A stretch of 5,966 bases of DNA from assembly GCA_028867395.1 (NCBI GenBank), contig JAGWGO010000103.1, forward strand, positions 1-5,966, given 5' to 3'. This DNA comes from Nitrososphaerota archaeon (GTDB lineage Archaea > Thermoproteota > Nitrososphaeria > Nitrososphaerales > Nitrosopumilaceae). The translations under genes and the position numbers were made by a program. Below are positions 1 to 5,966 of the stretch, piece after piece (position 1 is the first letter of the stretch; each line of letters opens with the position of its first letter). The notes beneath the pieces were generated by a model. The model was given only the letters and a program-made list of their open reading frames with translations, did not search any database and was not told where the DNA came from.

Positions 1-3000
1 CTCCACCAAACAATGTGGTATGGACTAGTACCGAGTATACCCCAGTTTGATTAATTGGAGCATAAACTTCAGTGGATGTGTCGTCTTTATTTTTTACTGG
101 ATAGAATCCTCCACCCTCTCCGAAGGGAGTGCTTGGTCCAAGCCAGTCCCCGCTTGGCCATCCTTGAAATTGTCCTAACACGCCTGGTGGAGAATTTGTC
201 TGAATTATGTTTCCCTTCGGATCAACTACAAAGACAGACAAGTTGGTGTTAGGATCTTGCCACGAAAAAATCATTGTTGCTGTGTTTACCGTTTTGTCGG
301 CAATATCGAAATAATATTGTCTCCAGTCCCCAGCATTATATCTATTAGACATGTCAAAACCTCCTCCTACATAGCCGTTGCCAAAAATAGTGTCACCTTG
401 TGATCCTTTGATAACAGTCGGTAGATCTTTTGGTTGTAAATTTTTAACAACTACATATGACACTGGTAAATTGAGTACGTGAGATTCGTCACTAAATGAG
501 ATGAACCCTTGATACACCCCTGGTTTTTGGTCAGATGATACAACAAGTGTTGCAGATATTGTGGCGTTGCTATGTGGTTCTATTTGGACATCGTTTGAAC
601 CAAGCCACACCACTTTCCATGGAGATTTTTCGTAATAGCTTGTTGTAATTGTATAATTCATTGCGGTAGAATTCTTCTTAGTATCGCCTGACCAGTATGA
701 GTATCTAGTGGGTACTGGATATACCCCTACCAATGGAATATGTTCAAATTTTGAACTTGGATGAGAGACTCTAAGTTCCTGAACAGTTCCCCACGAACCT
801 CCCCTATTCACGAGTGCTAGATCACGGTAGGTTGGTTGTGCATTACCATGTTTGTTCCAGTCATAGAGGTAAAGGGATGAGATTTTCATGTCCCCAGCGT
901 AGGTTTTAGCAGAGGAGTTCATAAATTCTGAAAATGGGAATGTCAAGTCTAGAACCATAAGTGAAGCATCAGCAGGTATGGGATTTGTTTTTTGGAAAAA
1001 CGATAATAGATTAGTATGATTTGTTATTTGAGCAAGCGGTACATAATTAGGTCTGTAAACACCTTCTTTTTTGATTAAAGAGTCGTTTAAGCGTGGTTCT
1101 GTTGTACCGTTATATTGAGAGATTGACATTAAATCAATTTTTTGCGGTTCTATCTTTACTTCTATGGGATTTGAGGTAGGATTTTCTATGGTGAAGGTGG
1201 TAGAAGTTCTATCCCCTTGATGCAGTCTTCCAGCAAACCATGGAGTCTCTTGAAATGAAGTATTATTCAATTGGAACGTCTTCAGTCCAAACGAAAAGGA
1301 ATTTAATGAACCCACAGCAGGACCAAGTACATCTGCGATATTGTGATACGTCGCATTGTTGTAAACTGCAAAGGTATTTCCTTTACCAAGTACAAAGTTG
1401 ACTGCTTTTGTGACATTTACAAGACCAGAGCCTTGAGCAAATGGATCGTTGCCAAGATCATCTGCAGTAGACATCAGAATATTTTTTATTGTAAATGGAT
1501 TATACAAAATTCCTTTTTCATGCAATGCCTGCATAACGATAGCAGCTGCACCAGCAGTAAGAGGAGCTGCTAGGCTTGTTCCTCCAAATAACGCAAATGG
1601 ACCAGTTGAGTTTTTGCTGTACTTTGTGACCGACGTTGGAGTAAATCCATACTCCCCTACAGCCATGATATCCGGTTTGGGATCTCCTATGAGCGATGGA
1701 CCTTTACTTGAAAATCCTGAAACGTCACCAAAGTAAGATGTACTGTTGCCAAATCTCGGCTGGCCTTTGAAAGGTCCATAACCCACAAAGATATTATCGG
1801 TTGAAGCACCTACAGTAAGACCAAACGGAGCAGCGTCAGGACTTCCGACGGTTCCATATCCAGGTCCAGCATTACCCGCGCTACTCACGGTTAGTATTCC
1901 AGGATATTTTGGATCAAGTGAGCCTGGAACGTTGAGTGCACTGAGCAAAAGCGAACCTACGTCAAGGCCGGGAACTGCACCAAGAGCTGGAAATGTAGAG
2001 ATGCCCCAACTATTGGATAGAATATCTACTCTTGGTGTTCCTGAAAACTTCCAAGTTTTACCGTCCTGATCAAATCCTGCTGCCCACAGCCAGCCATATA
2101 CTGCGTCGCCAAGCCACAATGCCTTTATTGGAACTATCTTGGACCCTGGTGCTATTCCATTTATAACATATTTTGTTGAATTTCCATAGACATCATACTG
2201 TCCATTTCCCTGTGACGTGATGGATGCAGCGGTTGCAGTTCCATGTCCTTCGTAATCATACATTACGCCAAAGAAGTTACCATGTGGATCCAGTGGCGGA
2301 AGTAATGTACCGTTCACTGCACCCATCGATTTATCGATCTTGGCAGCGTGTGAAAATGCTCCATATATGTCAAGGACACGTGCGCCCACGGTGCCTGCGC
2401 TGTATATTGGGACTCCATTATTATAATATACAAGGTATTCTTTTCCATTTCCAAGTGTAATTGGGGTCTGTGTGGTAAAATCAAAGCCATAGGTTGGAGG
2501 TATTGGACTTGTAATTCTTATGAAGTCCTTATACGAATCGGCCATATCAGGAATTATTGTATCATAAACTCCTGCTGTTTTTGAATCAACTACAAGAACT
2601 GGCACAAGTTGCAGTATAGAGAGTTGACCTTGTGAAACGCTCTCGTATATCATTCCAAAGTGATACATTCCACTTTTTGATACAATGAAATGTCTTGCAT
2701 CTTTACCTATCTTGTAGTCATTTGATACCGTTCCGTTAATTACAGGTGTACCTCCCTTTGGATATTGTGAATTGTATACTGGAATGGTAGTTCCTTGCCC
2801 TCCCCTACTCAAATCAAGGAAAACCCCCTTAGAATTTACGTATACAGACCCAGTGACATTCTTTGGTATTGGATGAGTATAATTTTGGATGACCCCATTG
2901 TTGTTTATTTGTGCTACAAATGTAGCGTTTGTCAGTACGAGCCCCTGTCCGTCGACATCAACCATTATTGGAATATTGTTCTTGTCTCTAGCAAGTGAGT

Positions 3001-3529
3001 TTTTTACATCAGGATTTGAAAAATCAGTACCAGTATCAACTATTCCTATCTTGATACCATCTCCAGTATAGTTGTATTGTTGAATTACTTTGCTTGAACC
3101 CAGTATGTCATCAATCCTTGATACGTCAGATGGGGTAGAACCTGTAGATACAGAATCAAATTCTAAAGGAACATCCTCAATTACATCATAACCAGCAAGC
3201 TTCAAGCTGGAGATCTCATTTGGGTTAAACAGTCCTACAGCAAAAGAACCATGATCAGAATCAAATCCATAAATTAAGTTGTTAGATCTTTGAGATATAT
3301 CTGATATAGTACCTGAACCAAAAACCAGATATCTTTTTGCAATGTTTTCATAAGAAGTAGGTTGAAAAGTTATGAGGCCCGATGTTTGCAATACATTGTG
3401 AGTTTGCATCGGTCTTGGAATATCGATGTCATAAAACGCAAAAACTGGCTTTGGAATTATGGATAATAGCAGTATAGTTATTAAAAAAAATGAAACTAAC
3501 ATCATGGTATGTGATTTGTCGTTTCCCAT
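1..3529 (-). CDS. Secreted subtilisin-like serine protease (S8A, pyrolysin/TPP II-like), C-terminus cut by window edge
   Basis: Extracellular endopeptidase of the subtilase family; 1176 codons are readable without a stop or frameshift and the gene continues past the left edge. The start is ATG at 3529, followed by a signal peptide of about 31 residues (hydrophobic core at residues 11-25, likely cut after VFA). Residues about 45-135 look like an inhibitor-I9-type propeptide ending near GYDVIEDVPLE. The catalytic residues are all present: Asp165 in IVDTGTD, His429 in GHGTATAA, oxyanion Asn553 in SSAGNAG and Ser652 in GTSLAAP. The 264-residue Asp-to-His distance (32 in subtilisin BPN') is the pyrolysin/TPP II arrangement. 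After about residue 720 come beta-rich regions, including an Fn3-like segment with PGVYQGFISF near 1004, then a prepeptidase-C-terminal-like sandwich from about 1030. I see about twenty N-glycosylation sequons and no cysteine. Its substrate is unknown. Only 5 bases separate it from the upstream gene, so it is probably co-transcribed. Met9 and Met10 are alternative starts. Confidence 0.95.
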   Translation of the reverse strand, partial: MGNDKSHTMMLVSFFLITILLLSIIPKPVFAFYDIDIPRPMQTHNVLQTSGLITFQPTSYENIAKRYLVFGSGTISDISQRSNNLIYGFDSDHGSFAVGLFNPNEISSLKLAGYDVIEDVPLEFDSVSTGSTPSDVSRIDDILGSSKVIQQYNYTGDGIKIGIVDTGTDFSNPDVKNSLARDKNNIPIMVDVDGQGLVLTNATFVAQINNNGVIQNYTHPIPKNVTGSVYVNSKGVFLDLSRGGQGTTIPVYNSQYPKGGTPVINGTVSNDYKIGKDARHFIVSKSGMYHFGMIYESVSQGQLSILQLVPVLVVDSKTAGVYDTIIPDMADSYKDFIRITSPIPPTYGFDFTTQTPITLGNGKEYLVYYNNGVPIYSAGTVGARVLDIYGAFSHAAKIDKSMGAVNGTLLPPLDPHGNFFGVMYDYEGHGTATAASITSQGNGQYDVYGNSTKYVINGIAPGSKIVPIKALWLGDAVYGWLWAAGFDQDGKTWKFSGTPRVDILSNSWGISTFPALGAVPGLDVGSLLLSALNVPGSLDPKYPGILTVSSAGNAGPGYGTVGSPDAAPFGLTVGASTDNIFVGYGPFKGQPRFGNSTSYFGDVSGFSSKGPSLIGDPKPDIMAVGEYGFTPTSVTKYSKNSTGPFALFGGTSLAAPLTAGAAAIVMQALHEKGILYNPFTIKNILMSTADDLGNDPFAQGSGLVNVTKAVNFVLGKGNTFAVYNNATYHNIADVLGPAVGSLNSFSFGLKTFQLNNTSFQETPWFAGRLHQGDRTSTTFTIENPTSNPIEVKIEPQKIDLMSISQYNGTTEPRLNDSLIKKEGVYRPNYVPLAQITNHTNLLSFFQKTNPIPADASLMVLDLTFPFSEFMNSSAKTYAGDMKISSLYLYDWNKHGNAQPTYRDLALVNRGGSWGTVQELRVSHPSSKFEHIPLVGVYPVPTRYSYWSGDTKKNSTAMNYTITTSYYEKSPWKVVWLGSNDVQIEPHSNATISATLVVSSDQKPGVYQGFISFSDESHVLNLPVSYVVVKNLQPKDLPTVIKGSQGDTIFGNGYVGGGFDMSNRYNAGDWRQYYFDIADKTVNTATMIFSWQDPNTNLSVFVVDPKGNIIQTNSPPGVLGQFQGWPSGDWLGPSTPFGEGGGFYPVKNKDDTSTEVYAPINQTGVYSVLVHTTLFGG

Positions 3530-3534
3530 GATCG

Positions 3535-4536
3535 TTATCTTCGCCTAGCAAGAATGGTTATTTGTAACGCAATGATTACAGCTATCAAAGCAACCACTGG
3601 CAAAAATAATGAATTAACCTGTCCAGATGCCGATTCGAGGCTCTGTACTGATAGCGACATCGAAGTGACAGTTTTGTTCATGTTTGCATTTGCCTGAGAT
3701 ATAGAGTTCTGGCTCGTGTTTAATACATATCCAAAGTTTTGGACTTCATTTTTCATCTTGCCAAGTTCACTGGATGTTGTTTCTAATGCAGAGTTTAACT
3801 GTATTAGTTGATTTGAAATATTTTCTATGCTTTCCTTTTGCACTAGTGTAGCAACTGATCCGTTTCCTTCAGCTCCCTGGCTGAATGCAATTATGACAAA
3901 GATATAGGTACCCTCCTGCTTAGGTGTAAAGTCTACATAAAAGAGTCCTGGATTAAGAATGGTAAAAGAGTTAGTTAGAATGACTGTACTACCATCTGGC
4001 TGGTGAACGTATGAGTTTGCAAGTAATTTAGATGGATCCTCAGGGACTAGCAAACCATCATTTGTTACCTGAATAAAAACTCGAAATGTTTGGTTAACAG
4101 CTGCAGTCTGCGGCGCATAAACTGACACCAAGACTGTTCTTTGTATTGGGACAAGTGTCAGAGATGAAGAGGGAGCAAATTTTATGTCTACTTTTTGTGA
4201 AAACCCTTGCTCTTTTGGAAGAATGCCTTCTACGGAATACGTTCCATAAGGATAGCTTGTTGTTGCATTGGGCCAGTGAATAAGTATCTGGTTAAAGTTT
4301 CCTTGTGCATCAGATGTGATTTGATTGAATTGTTTGAAAGTGCCATCAGGTGCTAATAATCTCAGAATCACGGTCTCGTTTGCAGAAGAAGTCTTGCCAT
4401 ATGCAAGAAGTGGTTGACCTTCGGAATACACTTGGGAATCTGTATACAGCTGTAACGGTACTGAAATTGCATTAGCTTGAGACAGAAAAACATTTACGAT
4501 AACAAAGAGCATGAGACTTGTTATCAATAATTTCAA
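3535..4536 (-). CDS. Secreted Ig-like/coiled-coil protein with C-terminal membrane anchor, partner gene of the protease
   Basis: I recognise no named family; the architecture is clear. From the TTG start at 4536 the 333-residue product has a signal peptide (1-23, likely cut after ANA). A beta-sandwich-like region follows at about 28-120, where VYSEGQPLLAYG and the later YPYGTYSVEG recall macroglobulin MG2 or Ig-like domains of archaeal surface proteins. A second beta-rich region spans about 134-232 (VNQTFRVFIQVTNDG, then KQEGTYIFVI). Residues about 234-305 are a polar Gln/Asn/Ser-rich helical stretch, probably a coiled-coil stalk. A transmembrane helix (about 309-329) ends in three arginines, so the bulk lies outside the cell. 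Seven sequons (N53, N90, N148, N225, N239, N273, N287) and no cysteine fit a glycosylated surface protein. Its stop lies 5 bases before the protease ATG, suggesting translational coupling and a role as anchor, scaffold or chaperone for it (inference). The start is uncertain: there is no Shine-Dalgarno site, and an ATG at 4561 sits one base out of frame. Confidence 0.85.
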   Translation of the reverse strand: MKLLITSLMLFVIVNVFLSQANAISVPLQLYTDSQVYSEGQPLLAYGKTSSANETVILRLLAPDGTFKQFNQITSDAQGNFNQILIHWPNATTSYPYGTYSVEGILPKEQGFSQKVDIKFAPSSSLTLVPIQRTVLVSVYAPQTAAVNQTFRVFIQVTNDGLLVPEDPSKLLANSYVHQPDGSTVILTNSFTILNPGLFYVDFTPKQEGTYIFVIIAFSQGAEGNGSVATLVQKESIENISNQLIQLNSALETTSSELGKMKNEVQNFGYVLNTSQNSISQANANMNKTVTSMSLSVQSLESASGQVNSLFLPVVALIAVIIALQITILARRR

Positions 4537-4574
4537 TCTATTCGTGTTGATTCGTACCCATAGATATTGGTTCT

Positions 4575-4606
4575 GTTAAAAAGAATCATGTTAGTTAGTT
4601 AAAAAA
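4575..4606 (-). promoter_or_regulatory. Candidate box A elements for the surface-protein/protease operon
   Basis: Two near-identical T-rich elements ending in TTTTTAAC lie at 4598-4606 and 4575-4583 on the minus strand. Archaeal transcription usually starts about 25 bases downstream of the box A centre. The distal box would therefore start RNA near 4577 and the proximal one near 4554. The proximal box would give a leader of under 20 bases before the TTG at 4536; the distal box would include the ATG at 4561. The sequence alone cannot show which is used, and the T-run of the distal box also serves as the putative terminator. Confidence 0.4.
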
Positions 4607-4625
4607 CCATCCAAGAAAGACTTGG
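4601..4625 (-). terminator. Hairpin plus T-run at the end of the phosphatase gene
   Basis: On the minus strand a perfect 5-bp stem (CCAAG/CTTGG, loop of five, 4611-4625) is followed four bases later by six T (4601-4606). It begins about 21 bases after the phosphatase stop codon. Archaeal RNA polymerase terminates mainly on T-runs, so the T stretch is the important part. The stem is short and may be incidental. Confidence 0.4.
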
Positions 4626-4645
4626 GAAAAATAATTTTGTGAACT

Positions 4646-5260
4646 TTATTCCTGAAGGTAGCGTTCTGGACACATGGAATTGATTGAGACTATGGAAAGG
4701 TTACCTTGTTCTTTTTTAAACATTGTAAGAGATGCATTTCTGATTATCAGTTCATACAAAGATTCAGGTTTTAATTGCATGACAGTAGCAAGCATGGATT
4801 TTATCGGATCCATATGGGTCACAAACAAGATATCTTCTTCATTGTGCTTTCTGATACAGTGTTCAGTCAAATCTATAATTCTTTTTTTAATGCTGGCAAA
4901 TGATTCTATACCATTTTCTTCTATTACTGAATGACCTTCGTAGAACTTGAGAAAAATATTTCCATGTTTTGCAAACATTTCCTCATATGGCATGCCTGAT
5001 AGTCTCCCCATATCAATTTCAGTCAATCTCTCATCGACTTTATAATCAAGCTTCAATTTTTTTGCCACGATACTAGCAGTTTGTTCAGCTCTTTCTACCG
5101 GACTAGAGTATATGGCAGATATACGGAATGGTTCAAGAAAATCAGCTATTTTTTCTGCTTGCTTGATTCCAAGATCTGTAAGAGGATATCCTTTTGTGCG
5201 ACCTGCAAGAATTCTCTCTATGTTATTTCTCGCTTGTCCATGACGTAGAAAAAGAAACAA
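4646..5260 (-). CDS. Histidine phosphatase superfamily protein (phosphoglycerate-mutase-like)
   Basis: Soluble cytoplasmic phosphatase or phosphomutase of the histidine phosphatase superfamily, 204 residues, a normal length for branch-1 members. The key residues are present: the RHG motif at residues 6-8 with phospho-accepting His7, Asn13, Arg57 in SSPVERAEQTA, Glu81 in LTEIDMG as likely proton donor, and His149 in VTHMDPIKS. The LAGRTKGYPLTDLG block (18-31) and the HxDPIKS form resemble the group typified by mycobacterial MSMEG_4193 more than glycolytic phosphoglycerate mutase (recalled from memory). The usual Gly after the second catalytic His is Met150 here. The substrate cannot be told from sequence. 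The start is TTG at 5260: no ATG or GTG lies between the upstream stop and the RHG motif, the motif falls at the expected distance, and a box A sits about 26 bases upstream, fitting a leaderless transcript. The gene diverges from the F420 reductase gene across 60 bases. Confidence 0.92.
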   Translation of the reverse strand: MFLFLRHGQARNNIERILAGRTKGYPLTDLGIKQAEKIADFLEPFRISAIYSSPVERAEQTASIVAKKLKLDYKVDERLTEIDMGRLSGMPYEEMFAKHGNIFLKFYEGHSVIEENGIESFASIKKRIIDLTEHCIRKHNEEDILFVTHMDPIKSMLATVMQLKPESLYELIIRNASLTMFKKEQGNLSIVSINSMCPERYLQE

Positions 5261-5320
5261 GTCTATTCTGAAACGACTTGTTGAATAAAGATAATAATAA
5301 GATTATTAGAGCAAGATATC
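5261..5320. promoter_or_regulatory. Divergent promoter region between phosphatase and F420 reductase genes
   Basis: All control signals for two divergent genes must lie in these 60 AT-rich bases. For the minus strand, CTTTATTC (5283-5290) is centred about 26 bases before the TTG at 5260. For the plus strand, the ATAATAATAAG tract (5291-5301) is centred about 26 bases before the ATG at 5321. Both match the box A spacing expected for leaderless archaeal transcripts. The two boxes abut, so one regulator could block both. A perfect inverted repeat (TAATAA, two-base spacer, TTATTA; 5295-5308) overlaps the plus-strand box. No Shine-Dalgarno sequence precedes either start. Confidence 0.6.
5295..5308. 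repeat. Short AT-rich inverted repeat overlapping box A
   Basis: TAATAA and TTATTA are exact inverse complements separated by GA. The site lies just upstream of the expected transcription start of the F420 reductase gene, where a dimeric repressor could sit. It is made only of A and T, in an AT-rich promoter, so chance is a real alternative. Confidence 0.35.
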
Positions 5321-5966
5321 ATGAAGATTGGAATAATAGGCGGCACTGGTGGAATGGGAAAAGGTTTTGCTCTGCGATGGGCCGTCAATCATGATATACT
5401 AATCGGTTCAAGAGATGCCGCAAGAGCAGAAGAGGCAGCTCGTGAATATTCTTCAAGTGCATCTACAGAACATGTTTCTCCAAAAGGCAAGATAACAGGA
5501 ACAGATAATCTTTCTGTTGCAAAAGAAAGTGACGTATTGGTGCTCTCCATCCCATATGAGAACATTGATGCTATTTGCTCGCAGCTACTTCCTAACGTGA
5601 AGGATTCATGCATTGTGATATCTCCTATCGTTCCACTCACTAAAACCGACGCAGGGTTTGAGTTGATTTCATTCATAGAAGGAAAACCTTCTGCATATGA
5701 ACTAGTCAAAAAACACATGAAAAATAAATCCAATCTGGTCTCTGCGTTTCATACAATTTCAGAAAAGAAGCTTATTGATACCAAACTTGTTTTGGATTCA
5801 GATATTTTCGTGTGTGGCGACAATGAGAATTCGATAAATATTGTAAACGGTCTAATTCAAGAGATAAAAAATCTGCGTCCAATACTACTAGGACCAGGCT
5901 CTCTCTCATACCTTGCCGAAAGCGCTACACCAATTCTTATCAACGCAATGATAAAAAACAAGATGA
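5321..5966 (+). CDS. npdG: NADPH-dependent F420 reductase (F420H2:NADP+ oxidoreductase), C-terminus cut by window edge
   Basis: Transfers hydride between reduced coenzyme F420 and NADP+ in the cytoplasm, linking F420 and NADPH pools. The 215 codons seen are open to the edge; family members are usually about 210-230 residues, so little is missing. The N-terminus is a Rossmann fold with the dinucleotide motif GTGGMG (8-13). Thr9 and Ser30-Arg31 in IGSRD match the positions that bind the NADP 2'-phosphate in the Archaeoglobus enzyme. Further family features are LVLSIPYENI (73-82), VSAFHTIS (140-147), the DIFVCGD block (161-167) and the C-terminal GPGSLSYLAESATPIL (191-206), which corresponds to the region that helps form the F420 pocket and dimer. 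The start ATG at 5321 places the first beta strand at residue 2, as usual for the family. It is transcribed away from the phosphatase gene, with a box A about 26 bases upstream. Confidence 0.93.
   Translation, partial: MKIGIIGGTGGMGKGFALRWAVNHDILIGSRDAARAEEAAREYSSSASTEHVSPKGKITGTDNLSVAKESDVLVLSIPYENIDAICSQLLPNVKDSCIVISPIVPLTKTDAGFELISFIEGKPSAYELVKKHMKNKSNLVSAFHTISEKKLIDTKLVLDSDIFVCGDNENSINIVNGLIQEIKNLRPILLGPGSLSYLAESATPILINAMIKNKM

Larger units (their letters stand above)
4537..4645. other. Intergenic region between the phosphatase gene and the surface-protein/protease operon
   Basis: Read on the minus strand, this 109-base gap carries the phosphatase gene end (a small hairpin followed by six T), a three-fold GTTA tandem repeat (plus-strand reading, 4590-4601), and two TTTTTAAC boxes at 4598-4606 and 4575-4583 that could act as box A. 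There is also an out-of-frame ATG at 4561 that opens only a 7-codon reading frame (MGTNQHE). No RNA gene was recognised. Confidence 0.6.

Noticed and set aside
1343..1736. Two overlapping plus-strand open frames (1343-1573 and 1449-1736)
   Set aside because: They lie opposite the protease catalytic-serine region, whose frame is continuous and has conserved motifs; the plus-strand products look like antisense shadows with no recognisable features.
2324..2339. ATCGAT repeated on both sides of TT
   Set aside because: Inside the protease frame with no sign of a functional site.
2224..3071. Plus-strand open frames at 2224-2460, 2795-2998 and 2889-3071
   Set aside because: All are antisense to the protease gene around the catalytic His and Asp, with no start context or domain.
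3191..3210. Imperfect palindrome CCAGCAAGCTTCAAGCTGG
   Set aside because: It lies inside the protease coding frame (SLKLAG) with no regulatory context; probably codon coincidence.
3535..3620. Possible archaeosortase (PEFG-CTERM type) sorting signal at the C-terminus of the surface protein
   Set aside because: There is a transmembrane helix followed by arginines but no PEFG-like motif before it; an ordinary membrane anchor explains it.
4674..4934. 86-codon plus-strand frame
   Set aside because: Antisense to the histidine phosphatase, whose catalytic residues are conserved; a shadow frame.
5389..5733. 114-codon minus-strand frame
   Set aside because: Antisense to the F420 reductase, which carries clear family motifs throughout.
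1..5966. tRNA, rRNA, CRISPR array, insertion sequence or integrase site
   Set aside because: No cloverleaf, regular spaced repeats, transposase motif or terminal inverted repeats were seen on either strand.

Overview
The window looks like ordinary chromosome of a mesophilic archaeon, most likely an ammonia-oxidising member of the Nitrososphaerota (Thaumarchaeota, Nitrosopumilales-like). The support is low G+C by eye, an F420-dependent reductase, secreted cysteine-free proteins dense in N-glycosylation sequons, very short leaders with AT-rich box A elements instead of Shine-Dalgarno sites, and T-rich gene ends. The lineage is inferred from these traits and from the look of the proteins, not from a search.

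Layout, left to right. Positions 1-3529 (minus strand) hold a very large secreted subtilase of the pyrolysin / tripeptidyl-peptidase II type. It has an intact Asp165/His429/Ser652 triad with Asn553, and its C-terminus runs off the left edge. Only 5 bases upstream of it in transcription, at 3535-4536 (minus), is a 333-residue secreted protein with two beta-sandwich-like regions, a coiled-coil stalk and a C-terminal membrane anchor. The two form an apparent two-gene operon acting at the cell surface. Positions 4537-4645 are an intergenic gap with a small hairpin plus T-run, two possible promoter boxes and an ambiguous translation start. Positions 4646-5260 (minus) encode a cytoplasmic histidine phosphatase (phosphoglycerate-mutase-like). 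Positions 5261-5320 form a compact divergent promoter. From 5321 to the right edge (plus) is a nearly complete NADPH:F420 oxidoreductase.

How the parts relate. The protease and the anchored stalk protein probably work together outside the membrane: the stalk protein is translated first and could hold, shield or present the protease. The phosphatase and the F420 reductase are soluble enzymes that share a divergent control region. No RNA gene, CRISPR array, transposon or prophage feature was seen. The most interesting items are the protease/stalk-protein pair, the unusually large insert inside the protease catalytic domain, and a one-base ambiguity at the start of the stalk protein.
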